A stretch of DNA of 42,445 nt from Alphaproteobacteria bacterium. GTDB lineage: Bacteria; Pseudomonadota; Alphaproteobacteria; Caulobacterales; Parvularculaceae. The notes under the pieces were generated by a model, which saw only the letters and a program-made list of their open reading frames with translations, made no database searches and was not told where the DNA came from. The DNA is taken from positions 1 to 42,445 of the forward strand of contig JAUHYK010000036.1 of assembly GCA_030426465.1 (NCBI GenBank), in the 5' to 3' direction. Both the position numbers and the translations under genes were made by a program. Shown in pieces: positions 23,612 through 30,952 of this stretch. The number at the start of each line of letters is the position of its first letter. Position 1 is the first letter of the stretch.

Positions 23612-24415
23612 ATGGCTGGTTTGAAAATTCGTTCAAGCATTCCGGACAAGGACGGCCGCGTCCTCACGATAACGCCTGAAAGCGCCGGTTGGAAGTATGT
23701 TGGTTTTTCGGTTCATCATTGCGCTGAAGGCGGAGGTTTCCGCCATGCGCTTAAAGATCGCGAATCCTGTCTCGTCATTTTGTCTGGCCGCGCGAAGGTG
23801 AAGATCGACGAACTTGACTTTGGCGTCATTGGCGAACGCGACAGCGTTTTTGATGATGTCGCTCCCTTTGCCGTTTATGCGCCCGCCGATGCAATTTGTG
23901 AGGTCAAAGCCGTGACCGATCTTGAGGTGGCTATCTGCACGGCGCCCGGTTGGTCGAGACTCGAGCCGCGGCTCATTAGGCCTTCCGCCATCAGTGTGGA
24001 GGAGAGAGGCGCAGGGTCCAACTCACGCGTAGTGCGCAACGTGCTGCCTGAGACGGAACCGGCTGACAGCCTGCTGATTGCGGAAGTCATCACGCCATCG
24101 GGAAATTGGTCGAGCTATCCGCCGCACAAACATGACAGCGATAATGTCCCGTCAGAATCGGCGCTGGAAGAAACCTACTACTACCGCATGAAGCCGAAAC
24201 AGGGTTTCGGCTTTCAGCGCGTTTACACCGACGACCGCTCGATCGACGAAACTGTCTGCGTGGAGGACGGCGACGTGGTGATGGTGCCGAAGGGATATCA
24301 TCCTGTCGGCGCGCCGCATGGGTATGACATGTATTATCTCAACGTTATGGCGGGGCCGAAGCGCACCTGGTTGATCCATAACGATCCCGCGCATGAATGG
24401 ATCATCAGGCGCTGA
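23612..24415 (+). CDS. iolB: 5-Deoxy-glucuronate isomerase
   Basis: The 267-residue bicupin has the IolB signatures SGRAKVKIDE near residue 60, YPPHKHDSDN, and LEETYYYRMKPKQGFGFQRVYT, and ends VMAGPKRTWLIHNDPAHEWI. The histidines of PHKHD and the following Glu form the metal site in the family. It converts 5-deoxyglucuronate to 2-deoxy-5-keto-gluconate, the IolC substrate. AGGAAGGA lies 8 bases before ATG 23612. It follows iolE after 18 bases in the same operon. Confidence 0.94.
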   Translation: MAGLKIRSSIPDKDGRVLTITPESAGWKYVGFSVHHCAEGGGFRHALKDRESCLVILSGRAKVKIDELDFGVIGERDSVFDDVAPFAVYAPADAICEVKAVTDLEVAICTAPGWSRLEPRLIRPSAISVEERGAGSNSRVVRNVLPETEPADSLLIAEVITPSGNWSSYPPHKHDSDNVPSESALEETYYYRMKPKQGFGFQRVYTDDRSIDETVCVEDGDVVMVPKGYHPVGAPHGYDMYYLNVMAGPKRTWLIHNDPAHEWIIRR

Positions 24416-24444
24416 ATCCAAAACGCCAATAGACAGGTGAAGGC

Positions 24445-25938
24445 ATGTTTGAACGAGGTCATTTTATCAATGGCCGGGAGACCCCCGGCATTTCCGGACG
24501 TTATTCCGAAATCATGGACCCAACCAAGGGCGTAGCACAGGGGCGGGTCGCGCTAGCTTCTATTGATGAGGTCGACGCGGCGGTTGCGTCGGCGGTTGCA
24601 GCATTTCCTTCCTGGTCATCCGTCAATCCACAACGGCGCGCGCGGGTGATGTTCAAGTTCAAGGATCTTCTCGAAAAAGACATGGAGAATCTTGCGAGAT
24701 TGATTTCCGCTGAACATGGCAAGGTTCTCGCCGATGCGCGCGGCGACGTTCAACGCGGTCTCGAGGTTATCGAATTCGCCTGCGGCATTCCCCATTTGCA
24801 GAAGGGCGAGTACACGGAAAGCGCCGGCACGGGAATTGACGTTTATTCCATGCGCCAGCCGCTTGGCGTCGGCGTGGGCATCACGCCTTTTAACTTCCCG
24901 GCGATGATCCCCATGTGGATGTTCGGCGTTGCTATCGCGTGCGGCAATACATTCATTTGCAAGCCATCGGAGCGCGATCCGTCAGCGCCTCTGCGGCTGG
25001 CGGAATTGCTTCTTGAGGCGGGCGCGCCGGAAGGCGTTTTGAATGTTCTCAATGGCGATAAGGAGGCGGTTGAAGCGCTCATCGCGCATCGGGATGTCAG
25101 CGCCGTGAGTTTTGTTGGTTCGTCAGATATCGCCCAGTCGATCTATTCGGCTTGCGCCGCGCGCGGCAAGCGCGTGCAAGCCTTTGGCGGGGCAAAGAAC
25201 CACCTCATCGTGCTGCCCGACGCGGATCTCGAGAACGCTGCAAATCAGCTTATTGGCGGGGCCTTTGGTTCAGCGGGCGAACGCTGCATGGCGACGCCTG
25301 TGGCGGTTCCGGTGGGTGATGACACGGCTGAAAAGCTGATTGATCTTCTGAAGCCGCGTATCGAGAAACTGAAAATCGGCCATCCCTTCGACGACGATTC
25401 TGATGTTGGGCCGCTCGTGAGCCGCCAGCATCTGGACCGCGTGCGTGGATATATCGACATGGGCGTCAGGGAAGGAGCCGATCTTGTCGTTGATGGCCGG
25501 GAAATGAAGCTGCAGGGACATGAAGACGGCTACTATCTTGGCGGCAGCCTGTTTGACCGCGTCACCCCGGACATGACCTCTTACAAGGACGAAATCTTCG
25601 GCCCCGTGCTGCAAGTGGTGCGCGCGCCGGATTTCGAAACGGCCGTCAGGCTTCCATCCGAACACCAATACGGAAACGGTGTTGCGATCTTCACGCGCAA
25701 CGGCGCTGCGGCGCGAGAATTTGCGGCGCGCGTTAATGTCGGCATGGTGGGCGTGAACATCCCCATTCCGGTGCCGCTTTCATTTTATTCATTTGGCGGC
25801 TGGAAGCGCTCCGGCTTTGGCGACACAAATCAGCACGGATCGGAGGGCGTGCGCTTCTGGACCAAGATGAAGACAGTCACGCAGCGCTGGCCCAATGACG
25901 TGATGGAATCGAGCTACGCTATGCCGATCATGGATTAG
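24445..25938 (+). CDS. iolA: Malonate/methylmalonate-semialdehyde dehydrogenase (CoA-acylating)
   Basis: The 497-residue aldehyde dehydrogenase has the CoA-acylating subgroup motifs GVGITPFNFPAMIPMWM and, at the active cysteine, FGSAGERCMA (C281). It turns malonate semialdehyde, released by the IolC aldolase step, into acetyl-CoA and carbon dioxide, and methylmalonate semialdehyde into propionyl-CoA. It is last in the iol operon; the stop is 16 bases from the convergent porin gene. Using the same enzyme for valine breakdown is possible, but its place here ties it to inositol. Confidence 0.94.
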   Translation: MFERGHFINGRETPGISGRYSEIMDPTKGVAQGRVALASIDEVDAAVASAVAAFPSWSSVNPQRRARVMFKFKDLLEKDMENLARLISAEHGKVLADARGDVQRGLEVIEFACGIPHLQKGEYTESAGTGIDVYSMRQPLGVGVGITPFNFPAMIPMWMFGVAIACGNTFICKPSERDPSAPLRLAELLLEAGAPEGVLNVLNGDKEAVEALIAHRDVSAVSFVGSSDIAQSIYSACAARGKRVQAFGGAKNHLIVLPDADLENAANQLIGGAFGSAGERCMATPVAVPVGDDTAEKLIDLLKPRIEKLKIGHPFDDDSDVGPLVSRQHLDRVRGYIDMGVREGADLVVDGREMKLQGHEDGYYLGGSLFDRVTPDMTSYKDEIFGPVLQVVRAPDFETAVRLPSEHQYGNGVAIFTRNGAAAREFAARVNVGMVGVNIPIPVPLSFYSFGGWKRSGFGDTNQHGSEGVRFWTKMKTVTQRWPNDVMESSYAMPIMD

Positions 25939-25954
25939 CGTCGGCGCATCAGCC

Positions 25955-27160
25955 TCAAAACAGGATTTGCGTGCGCAAGGAGGCTCCGGTATCCCTCCGC
26001 GCTTCTTTGGAGAAAGGGGAAGAGAGCAAGGCTTCGCCCTGCGTCCGCGCTGTAAAGATGTTGAAGCGCAAGGCGAGCTCGTCACTCGCAAACCAGTCGA
26101 TACCCAATTTCAGCGTCTGCCGGCTGGAGCCGCCATTGGCGCGCGCAAGATCGATGTGATCATAACGAATAGCGGCGAAGAGTGCGCCCGGACCGTCTTC
26201 GAACACTGTGGCCTCGATTTCACGAGCGCCTAGCTTCCCATTTTTGTAGGTCTGACTCCCGCCGAGAGAGAACCCCGCTTCGACATAGCCGCCGTGAAAC
26301 ACGTCGTCGCCGTTCGACGGGCCTGATTCAGTGTCAAGATACGCGACCTCTCCAGCGGCCCAGATATTGCCGGCGAGCAAAACCGCCTCGGCCCCGAGGA
26401 ATATATCGGATGACGACCGAACGCCTGCGTCCAGGGATGGCGTGGCTGAGGCCGGCGTCGTTGGTCTCAAATCATAGTCGAAGCGTTGTTTGTCGCCCGC
26501 TTCGCGATAACGCACTGATGCGCCGAGGTGAAGCGTGCGCGCTTCGGTCATAATCGGCGCCGCTGTTGCACGCGCTCCCGCGGCGTATCCGCCGCTGAAC
26601 GCGCCGTCATTGATATTCTCCGCAAAAATCCCTGCGGTGACGGTGCGACTTCCATCGCTGTATGCAACGGCGCCGCCGAGGGCCCGGTCGAATTCGAAGG
26701 CGCGCGTGAATTCTGCGCGTTCATTAAAGGTCGCATAGTTGGATGAATTCATTTCGTCGAAGGAGTTGGGCGTTTTGACCTGACCGACCAGGAAACTGAA
26801 AACGCTTCCTCGCGGAGCGTATTGAATAAATACTGATTTGGCGTCCACGGAGCCGTCGTCACTGACATTGATCTCGCTGTCGATTACCCATTCGTCCCCG
26901 ACGCTTGCCGCCAGTCCGAGTCTTGCACGCCGTAGCGCCAGTTTGTACGAGGCCGGCGCGCCTGCGTCGGCAAAAGAACTGAGCGCATCCACATGAACCC
27001 TGCCTCCAGGGTCGATTGTCAGCGCGCTCTGGGCGTGCGCCTGAGCGAGCGCAATTGCGGCGCCGCCTAGTAAAACGCCCCCCAAGCGCAGGATGCGCCG
27101 GCATATTACCTGCCGCGGCGAAGGCGGAGCCAGCGCGTCAAGGCGAAAAGGAAAGGGCAT
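25955..27160 (-). CDS. Phosphate-selective porin (OprO/OprP family)
   Basis: The 401-residue outer-membrane protein has an unusually long n-region before the hydrophobic signal segment (about 24-44, ending AQAHAQ), then alternating beta strands and a terminal phenylalanine (LRTQILF), the sorting signal of outer-membrane barrels. RRARLGLAASVGDEW, VGQVKTPNSFDEMNSSNY and FTRAFEFDRALG are typical of the OprP/porin O group, which prefers phosphate or polyphosphate. It is the third gene of the phytase-phosphatase-porin operon, 14 bases after the phosphatase stop. It may carry released phosphate or lower inositol phosphates; that role is inferred. Confidence 0.85.
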   Translation of the reverse strand: MPFPFRLDALAPPSPRQVICRRILRLGGVLLGGAAIALAQAHAQSALTIDPGGRVHVDALSSFADAGAPASYKLALRRARLGLAASVGDEWVIDSEINVSDDGSVDAKSVFIQYAPRGSVFSFLVGQVKTPNSFDEMNSSNYATFNERAEFTRAFEFDRALGGAVAYSDGSRTVTAGIFAENINDGAFSGGYAAGARATAAPIMTEARTLHLGASVRYREAGDKQRFDYDLRPTTPASATPSLDAGVRSSSDIFLGAEAVLLAGNIWAAGEVAYLDTESGPSNGDDVFHGGYVEAGFSLGGSQTYKNGKLGAREIEATVFEDGPGALFAAIRYDHIDLARANGGSSRQTLKLGIDWFASDELALRFNIFTARTQGEALLSSPFSKEARRDTGASLRTQILF

Positions 27161-27174
27161 CTGACGGTCAGCGC

Positions 27175-28677
27175 TTATTCGTCGTTTAAGCCGAGCGCCT
27201 TCGTCATGATGTCGTGGATTTCGTTCTGCTCTAGGACGCCGCGGGCGCGCTCTGCGCCGGGACCCTTTGCGTAGACGGCGACGTCTTCGCCGCCATGGGT
27301 TTCGCTGGACCGCGGGATCAGCGATTGCTGGTGGAAGGTCTCCGCTTCCGTGTCGATATTTGTCAGGTCGGGACGGGGGAGCGAATCCACGGCGCCGGGC
27401 CCATTCTGGTATCCGGCAGACGTATAGGGAAGGCCGTCGTCAAGGAGGTCATAATTTGCGTTCGGCTCGCCAAGATCGTCATTGCCGATAACCTTGCCGA
27501 GGATCGGATTGCCGCGCGTCGGATAGCCGGCAAGTGTAAAAGTGTGGCTGTGGTCTGCGGTGACGATGATCAGCGTATCATCGTCGGAAGTTAGCTTGTC
27601 CGCCATGGCCACGGCTTCGGCCATGGCGACGCCATCGTGAAGTGCGTGGGCCGCAATGCCCTCGTGATGGCCGTGATCAATTCGTCCGCCTTCGACAAGC
27701 AGGAAATATCCTTGTTCGTTCTTGCCAAGAATCTCAATTGCTTTTTCGGTCATCGCCGAGAGCGAGGGTTCGCCGCTTTTGTCCTCGGGGCGGTTCAATG
27801 AGAATTTCATGTGTCCCGGTTCAAAAAGGCCCAGCAAATGCTTTGTCGAAGATGAATCGACCGCATTGAATTGCGCTTCGTTCCAGGCATAGGCGGCTCC
27901 GTCCCGACGCACCCACTCCTCTGGCAGATTGCGTCCATCTTTGCGCTTGCCTTTTTTGCTTTCATATTCCGGATCTGAGACCGATTCCGGAAGGAAATTG
28001 GCGCGCCCGCCGCCCATCGCCACTTCAACACCGTCGCCTGCCACAGTGTCGATAAGTTGGCTTGCAATGTCCTTGCAGCCTTGCGCCAGCGCCTCGGCGG
28101 GCATGTCCGCATCGGCTTCCCAGTCGCGTTCCGGGACATGCGCATATGTCGACGCCGGCGTTGCGTGAGTTAGGCGAGCGGTGGTCACGACGCCGGTCGA
28201 AAGGCCGCGGTTTTCGGCTTCTTCCAGAACGGTGGTGAGATGATGGCGTAACGATACGTCACATTCCGTGCGTTTTGGCGCAGGTCCAACGCCGATAAAG
28301 CCGGCCTTGGTCTTGACGCCGCTCATGATGGACGTCGCGGTGCCGGCGGAATCTGGCACCTGCTGGTTGGTGTTGTAGGTTTTCGACAACGCCACATTGG
28401 GAAAAGTTTCCCAGGAGAGAACGTGTTCTTCTCCCGTGTCGCCCTGCATCTGGCCGGCGAGAATGCGGATGCCGGTGACCGTGCTCACGCCCATGCCGTC
28501 GCCGATGAAAATAATGACGTTTTTCGCCCTGTCCGGCTGATGTGAATGGGCTTGCGTCGCGAGGGGACCTGGAGCGCCGATTTCCGCGCATCCGGCGGCG
28601 GCGGCGAGCGCGGCGAGCGCCGCGCTTTTCAGTAAGGTGCGGCACGCGATGCGCGCATTTACAACTGGCTCCGTCAT
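27175..28677 (-). CDS. Alkaline phosphatase, probable lipoprotein
   Basis: The 500-residue PhoA-superfamily enzyme has metal and catalytic sites in order: IFIGDGMG (D60), nucleophile S110 in PDSAGTATS, LLVEGGRIDHGHH, TADHSHT and ETHGGEDV, the full two-zinc/magnesium set. The N-terminus has basic residues and a hydrophobic run ending LAAAAGC (C30), a lipobox, so it is probably lipid-anchored. ATG 28677 is chosen over the 41-codon longer frame because AAGGAG lies 7 bases before it. It starts 28 bases after the phytase stop. It should hydrolyse lower inositol phosphates left by the phytase, which usually stops at tris- or bisphosphates. Confidence 0.93.
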   Translation of the reverse strand: MTEPVVNARIACRTLLKSAALAALAAAAGCAEIGAPGPLATQAHSHQPDRAKNVIIFIGDGMGVSTVTGIRILAGQMQGDTGEEHVLSWETFPNVALSKTYNTNQQVPDSAGTATSIMSGVKTKAGFIGVGPAPKRTECDVSLRHHLTTVLEEAENRGLSTGVVTTARLTHATPASTYAHVPERDWEADADMPAEALAQGCKDIASQLIDTVAGDGVEVAMGGGRANFLPESVSDPEYESKKGKRKDGRNLPEEWVRRDGAAYAWNEAQFNAVDSSSTKHLLGLFEPGHMKFSLNRPEDKSGEPSLSAMTEKAIEILGKNEQGYFLLVEGGRIDHGHHEGIAAHALHDGVAMAEAVAMADKLTSDDDTLIIVTADHSHTFTLAGYPTRGNPILGKVIGNDDLGEPNANYDLLDDGLPYTSAGYQNGPGAVDSLPRPDLTNIDTEAETFHQQSLIPRSSETHGGEDVAVYAKGPGAERARGVLEQNEIHDIMTKALGLNDE

Positions 28678-28705
28678 AACAGACTCCTTGCTTTCTGACG
28701 GCGGA

Positions 28706-30784
28706 CTATTCGAGGTCCAGCGCTTGTTCGATGTCTGTCCAGGATACGAACTTGAAGTTCTGGGTTTCGGGCGGAAGCATGTTCCGGCCATCCTGCACAA
28801 CGAGGAGACCCTTCGGAAAAGCGCCGCCGAGATTGGCGCTCGTCACGTCAAGCCCGTCAGTTTCCGATGCGCCGTCAATGCCGCGCGCGCCATCTGCGAT
28901 CACCGCAAAAGATCCAGCATAGGCGTGTGGAGGCGCGAGGTCGTACAACACATAACTGTTGCTGCCCTGACTTGAAACGACGAGATACCCGTCACCGTTT
29001 TCGCCATGATAGATGGACATGCCTTCGACGTCCGGGGTGAGGGCGTCATCATCCGCCGCCATAACCACGGCTTCTCGCGCATCGCCGCTTTCTGGGTCCG
29101 CGCCATACTTCCATACGCCGACCGCTTCCTCGCCAATGAAGAGAACGCCGCGCTTGTCGTCAGCGACGCAGCCTTCCGTCTGCGATCCCACCGAAAATTC
29201 CCGCATCAGTTCGGCTGAAACGCGGCCCTTGCGGCTTTCACGCAAGGCCCATTGTTTCACATTGCCGTCGGAGTCGTTGATGATGGCGTATATGGCGCCG
29301 TCGTTGCTCTTATACATGCACGATCCATAGGGATCGATCATGCCCGTATCCTGGAGACCGTCGGCGACATTGACAAGCTTGCGCGTGGTCTCGTCGATAG
29401 CGTAGATTGACAAGGATTTGTCGGTTCGGTTGCTCGCGGTGACAAGCGTGACTTCTTTGCCGTTGAGCAAAAACCCGCTGCGTAAATCCACATTGTTCAT
29501 CTTGCCGTCCGCAAGATACTGAATGACCTTCCCCGAGAGATCGTAAACGAATAGGCCAGATTGCTTTTCCGTGCCGATCACAGTGCTGAGCGAAGGATCT
29601 TTGGGATGCACCCAGATCGCCGGATCATCGGCCGCGTCGCCCGGATTATCAACCGGCGCCGACTCGACGACTGGAAACACTGTTGCAATCTGGGAGGTTG
29701 CCGCGGTCGCTTCATCGGGCGCGCTGCCGAAATCGACGCCGAGCGCGCCGGAGATGGCGCCGAGCGAAACAAGTTTGTAATTGGTCAATTCATCGCCATT
29801 GTCGTCGTCGGAGACGACCAGCAGGCCTTTCGGCGCGCCCTCCAGCGGGCGGTTGAACCCGAATAGCCCGCCGGGTTCCTCGACCCCGTCTATATCGCCT
29901 TTTCCGCCGATGCCGACGGAGCCGACAAAAGCATGATCATTGCCGATATCGTAGAGGTTAATAGTGTTGGCGGAAGCGTTTGACGCCAGCAGGTAATCCC
30001 CGGCCGCGCCGCCGCTGATCACGGCAAGCCCGCCCACTTCGTCGTCGATATTGCCGAAGCGTTTAATATCGATAATTTCCGGCGCGGCATCTGTTTCCGG
30101 GTTCGCGGCAAAGCGCCAGACCCCGACAGCCTGTTCAGATGCATAAAAGTCGCCGGTCCGGTCATTTGTCGCGCAATATCCGATTTCCGACGCGAGATTG
30201 AGACGTCGAGCCACACGCCCGGTGACTTTGCCTTTTCCATCATCGTAAAGCAGCCATTGATCGATCTCGCCTTCGTCGCCGACGACGAAGGCGTAGAGAT
30301 TGCGGTCCGTAGCGTCCCTGTGGAGACACAGGCCCTGCGCTGCGAAATCGCTGACGACGGGCGAGCCCGTTACGTCGGTCGCTTTGCCATCGGCAAATGT
30401 AAAGAAACGCAGTTGATTGGCCGCGGCGTCGAGAATCGCGATGATGGTTTCCGGTTTGCCGCCCAAGCCGAAGCCGTACCGGACGTCGATGGAGTCGGCG
30501 TCGCCAGCGGCGATATTTCCGATCTTTTCTCCGTCAGCCGAATAAATATTAACGCCGCCAAGCTCGTCCGTACCAAGAACAAAGGCGCCGCCAGATGCGT
30601 CCGCGATGATGGCCGCCATATTCGCGCCATCATGTTCGGTGGCCGGAAGTTCGGCCTGTGCGGGAACGATCGCGGGGCCTGCTGGTTCCGCTTTGGCCTG
30701 ACCGGCGGCGGGCAACCCCTCGCAGCCCGCAACCCCTAAAATCCCGAGAAAAAGCCCTGCACGCAATGTTTTTACTGCACCCAT
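28706..30784 (-). CDS. Double-domain beta-propeller phytase, lipoprotein
   Basis: The 692-residue protein has a lipobox (LGVAGC, C21) and two beta-propeller-phytase-like halves. The C-terminal half (about 380-690) holds the catalytic signatures DDPAIWVHP (D386, D387), GTEKQSGLFVYDL, ASNRTDKSL, GSQTEGCVADD and FIGEEAVGVW. The N-terminal half (about 60-370) keeps the propeller pattern (SEQAVGVWRF, KGLLVVSDDDNG) but has no DDPAIWV equivalent and no NR motif, so it is probably non-catalytic or altered. BPPs cut phytate with calcium at neutral pH. Dual-domain BPPs are known, and the incomplete domain raises activity in studied cases. It is first in the operon with phosphatase and porin, divergent from a TonB receptor. 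GGGAGG lies 12 bases before ATG 30784. Confidence 0.92.
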   Translation of the reverse strand: MGAVKTLRAGLFLGILGVAGCEGLPAAGQAKAEPAGPAIVPAQAELPATEHDGANMAAIIADASGGAFVLGTDELGGVNIYSADGEKIGNIAAGDADSIDVRYGFGLGGKPETIIAILDAAANQLRFFTFADGKATDVTGSPVVSDFAAQGLCLHRDATDRNLYAFVVGDEGEIDQWLLYDDGKGKVTGRVARRLNLASEIGYCATNDRTGDFYASEQAVGVWRFAANPETDAAPEIIDIKRFGNIDDEVGGLAVISGGAAGDYLLASNASANTINLYDIGNDHAFVGSVGIGGKGDIDGVEEPGGLFGFNRPLEGAPKGLLVVSDDDNGDELTNYKLVSLGAISGALGVDFGSAPDEATAATSQIATVFPVVESAPVDNPGDAADDPAIWVHPKDPSLSTVIGTEKQSGLFVYDLSGKVIQYLADGKMNNVDLRSGFLLNGKEVTLVTASNRTDKSLSIYAIDETTRKLVNVADGLQDTGMIDPYGSCMYKSNDGAIYAIINDSDGNVKQWALRESRKGRVSAELMREFSVGSQTEGCVADDKRGVLFIGEEAVGVWKYGADPESGDAREAVVMAADDDALTPDVEGMSIYHGENGDGYLVVSSQGSNSYVLYDLAPPHAYAGSFAVIADGARGIDGASETDGLDVTSANLGGAFPKGLLVVQDGRNMLPPETQNFKFVSWTDIEQALDLE

Positions 30785-30830
30785 GAGTACCGGTCGCCTC
30801 CCTGTTTCTTTCGATCATGTTTGTGAGAAA

Positions 30831-30859
30831 TAGATAGAATATTCTAAAAAGTTTGACAA
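30831..30859 (-). promoter_or_regulatory. Predicted promoter of the phytase operon
   Basis: On the minus strand TTGTCA (30854-30859) and TATCTA (30831-30836) are 17 bases apart. Its -35 overlaps the -35 of the divergent receptor promoter. Confidence 0.55.
30835..30846. promoter_or_regulatory. 12-bp palindrome inside the phytase promoter
   Basis: TAGAATATTCTA is perfectly symmetrical. It occupies the end of the phytase -10 and the adjoining spacer. It shares AGAATAT with the iolC site, so it may bind the same regulator or a phosphate-responsive one. Confidence 0.45.
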
Positions 30860-30881
30860 ATGGAAAATTCATTCGTAATCT
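30853..30881 (+). promoter_or_regulatory. Predicted promoter of the first TonB receptor
   Basis: Perfect TTGACA (30853-30858), a 17-base spacer and TAATCT (30876-30881). GGAAAATTCATTCG (30862-30875) in the spacer fits GGAA-N6-TTCn. Confidence 0.65.
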
Positions 30882-30952
30882 GCCATCGTCGCAAGGTGGC
30901 CCAAAAGAGTGAAAAACCAGCCGCCGCAAAAGCCCGTTCGGGAGGGAAAAGA

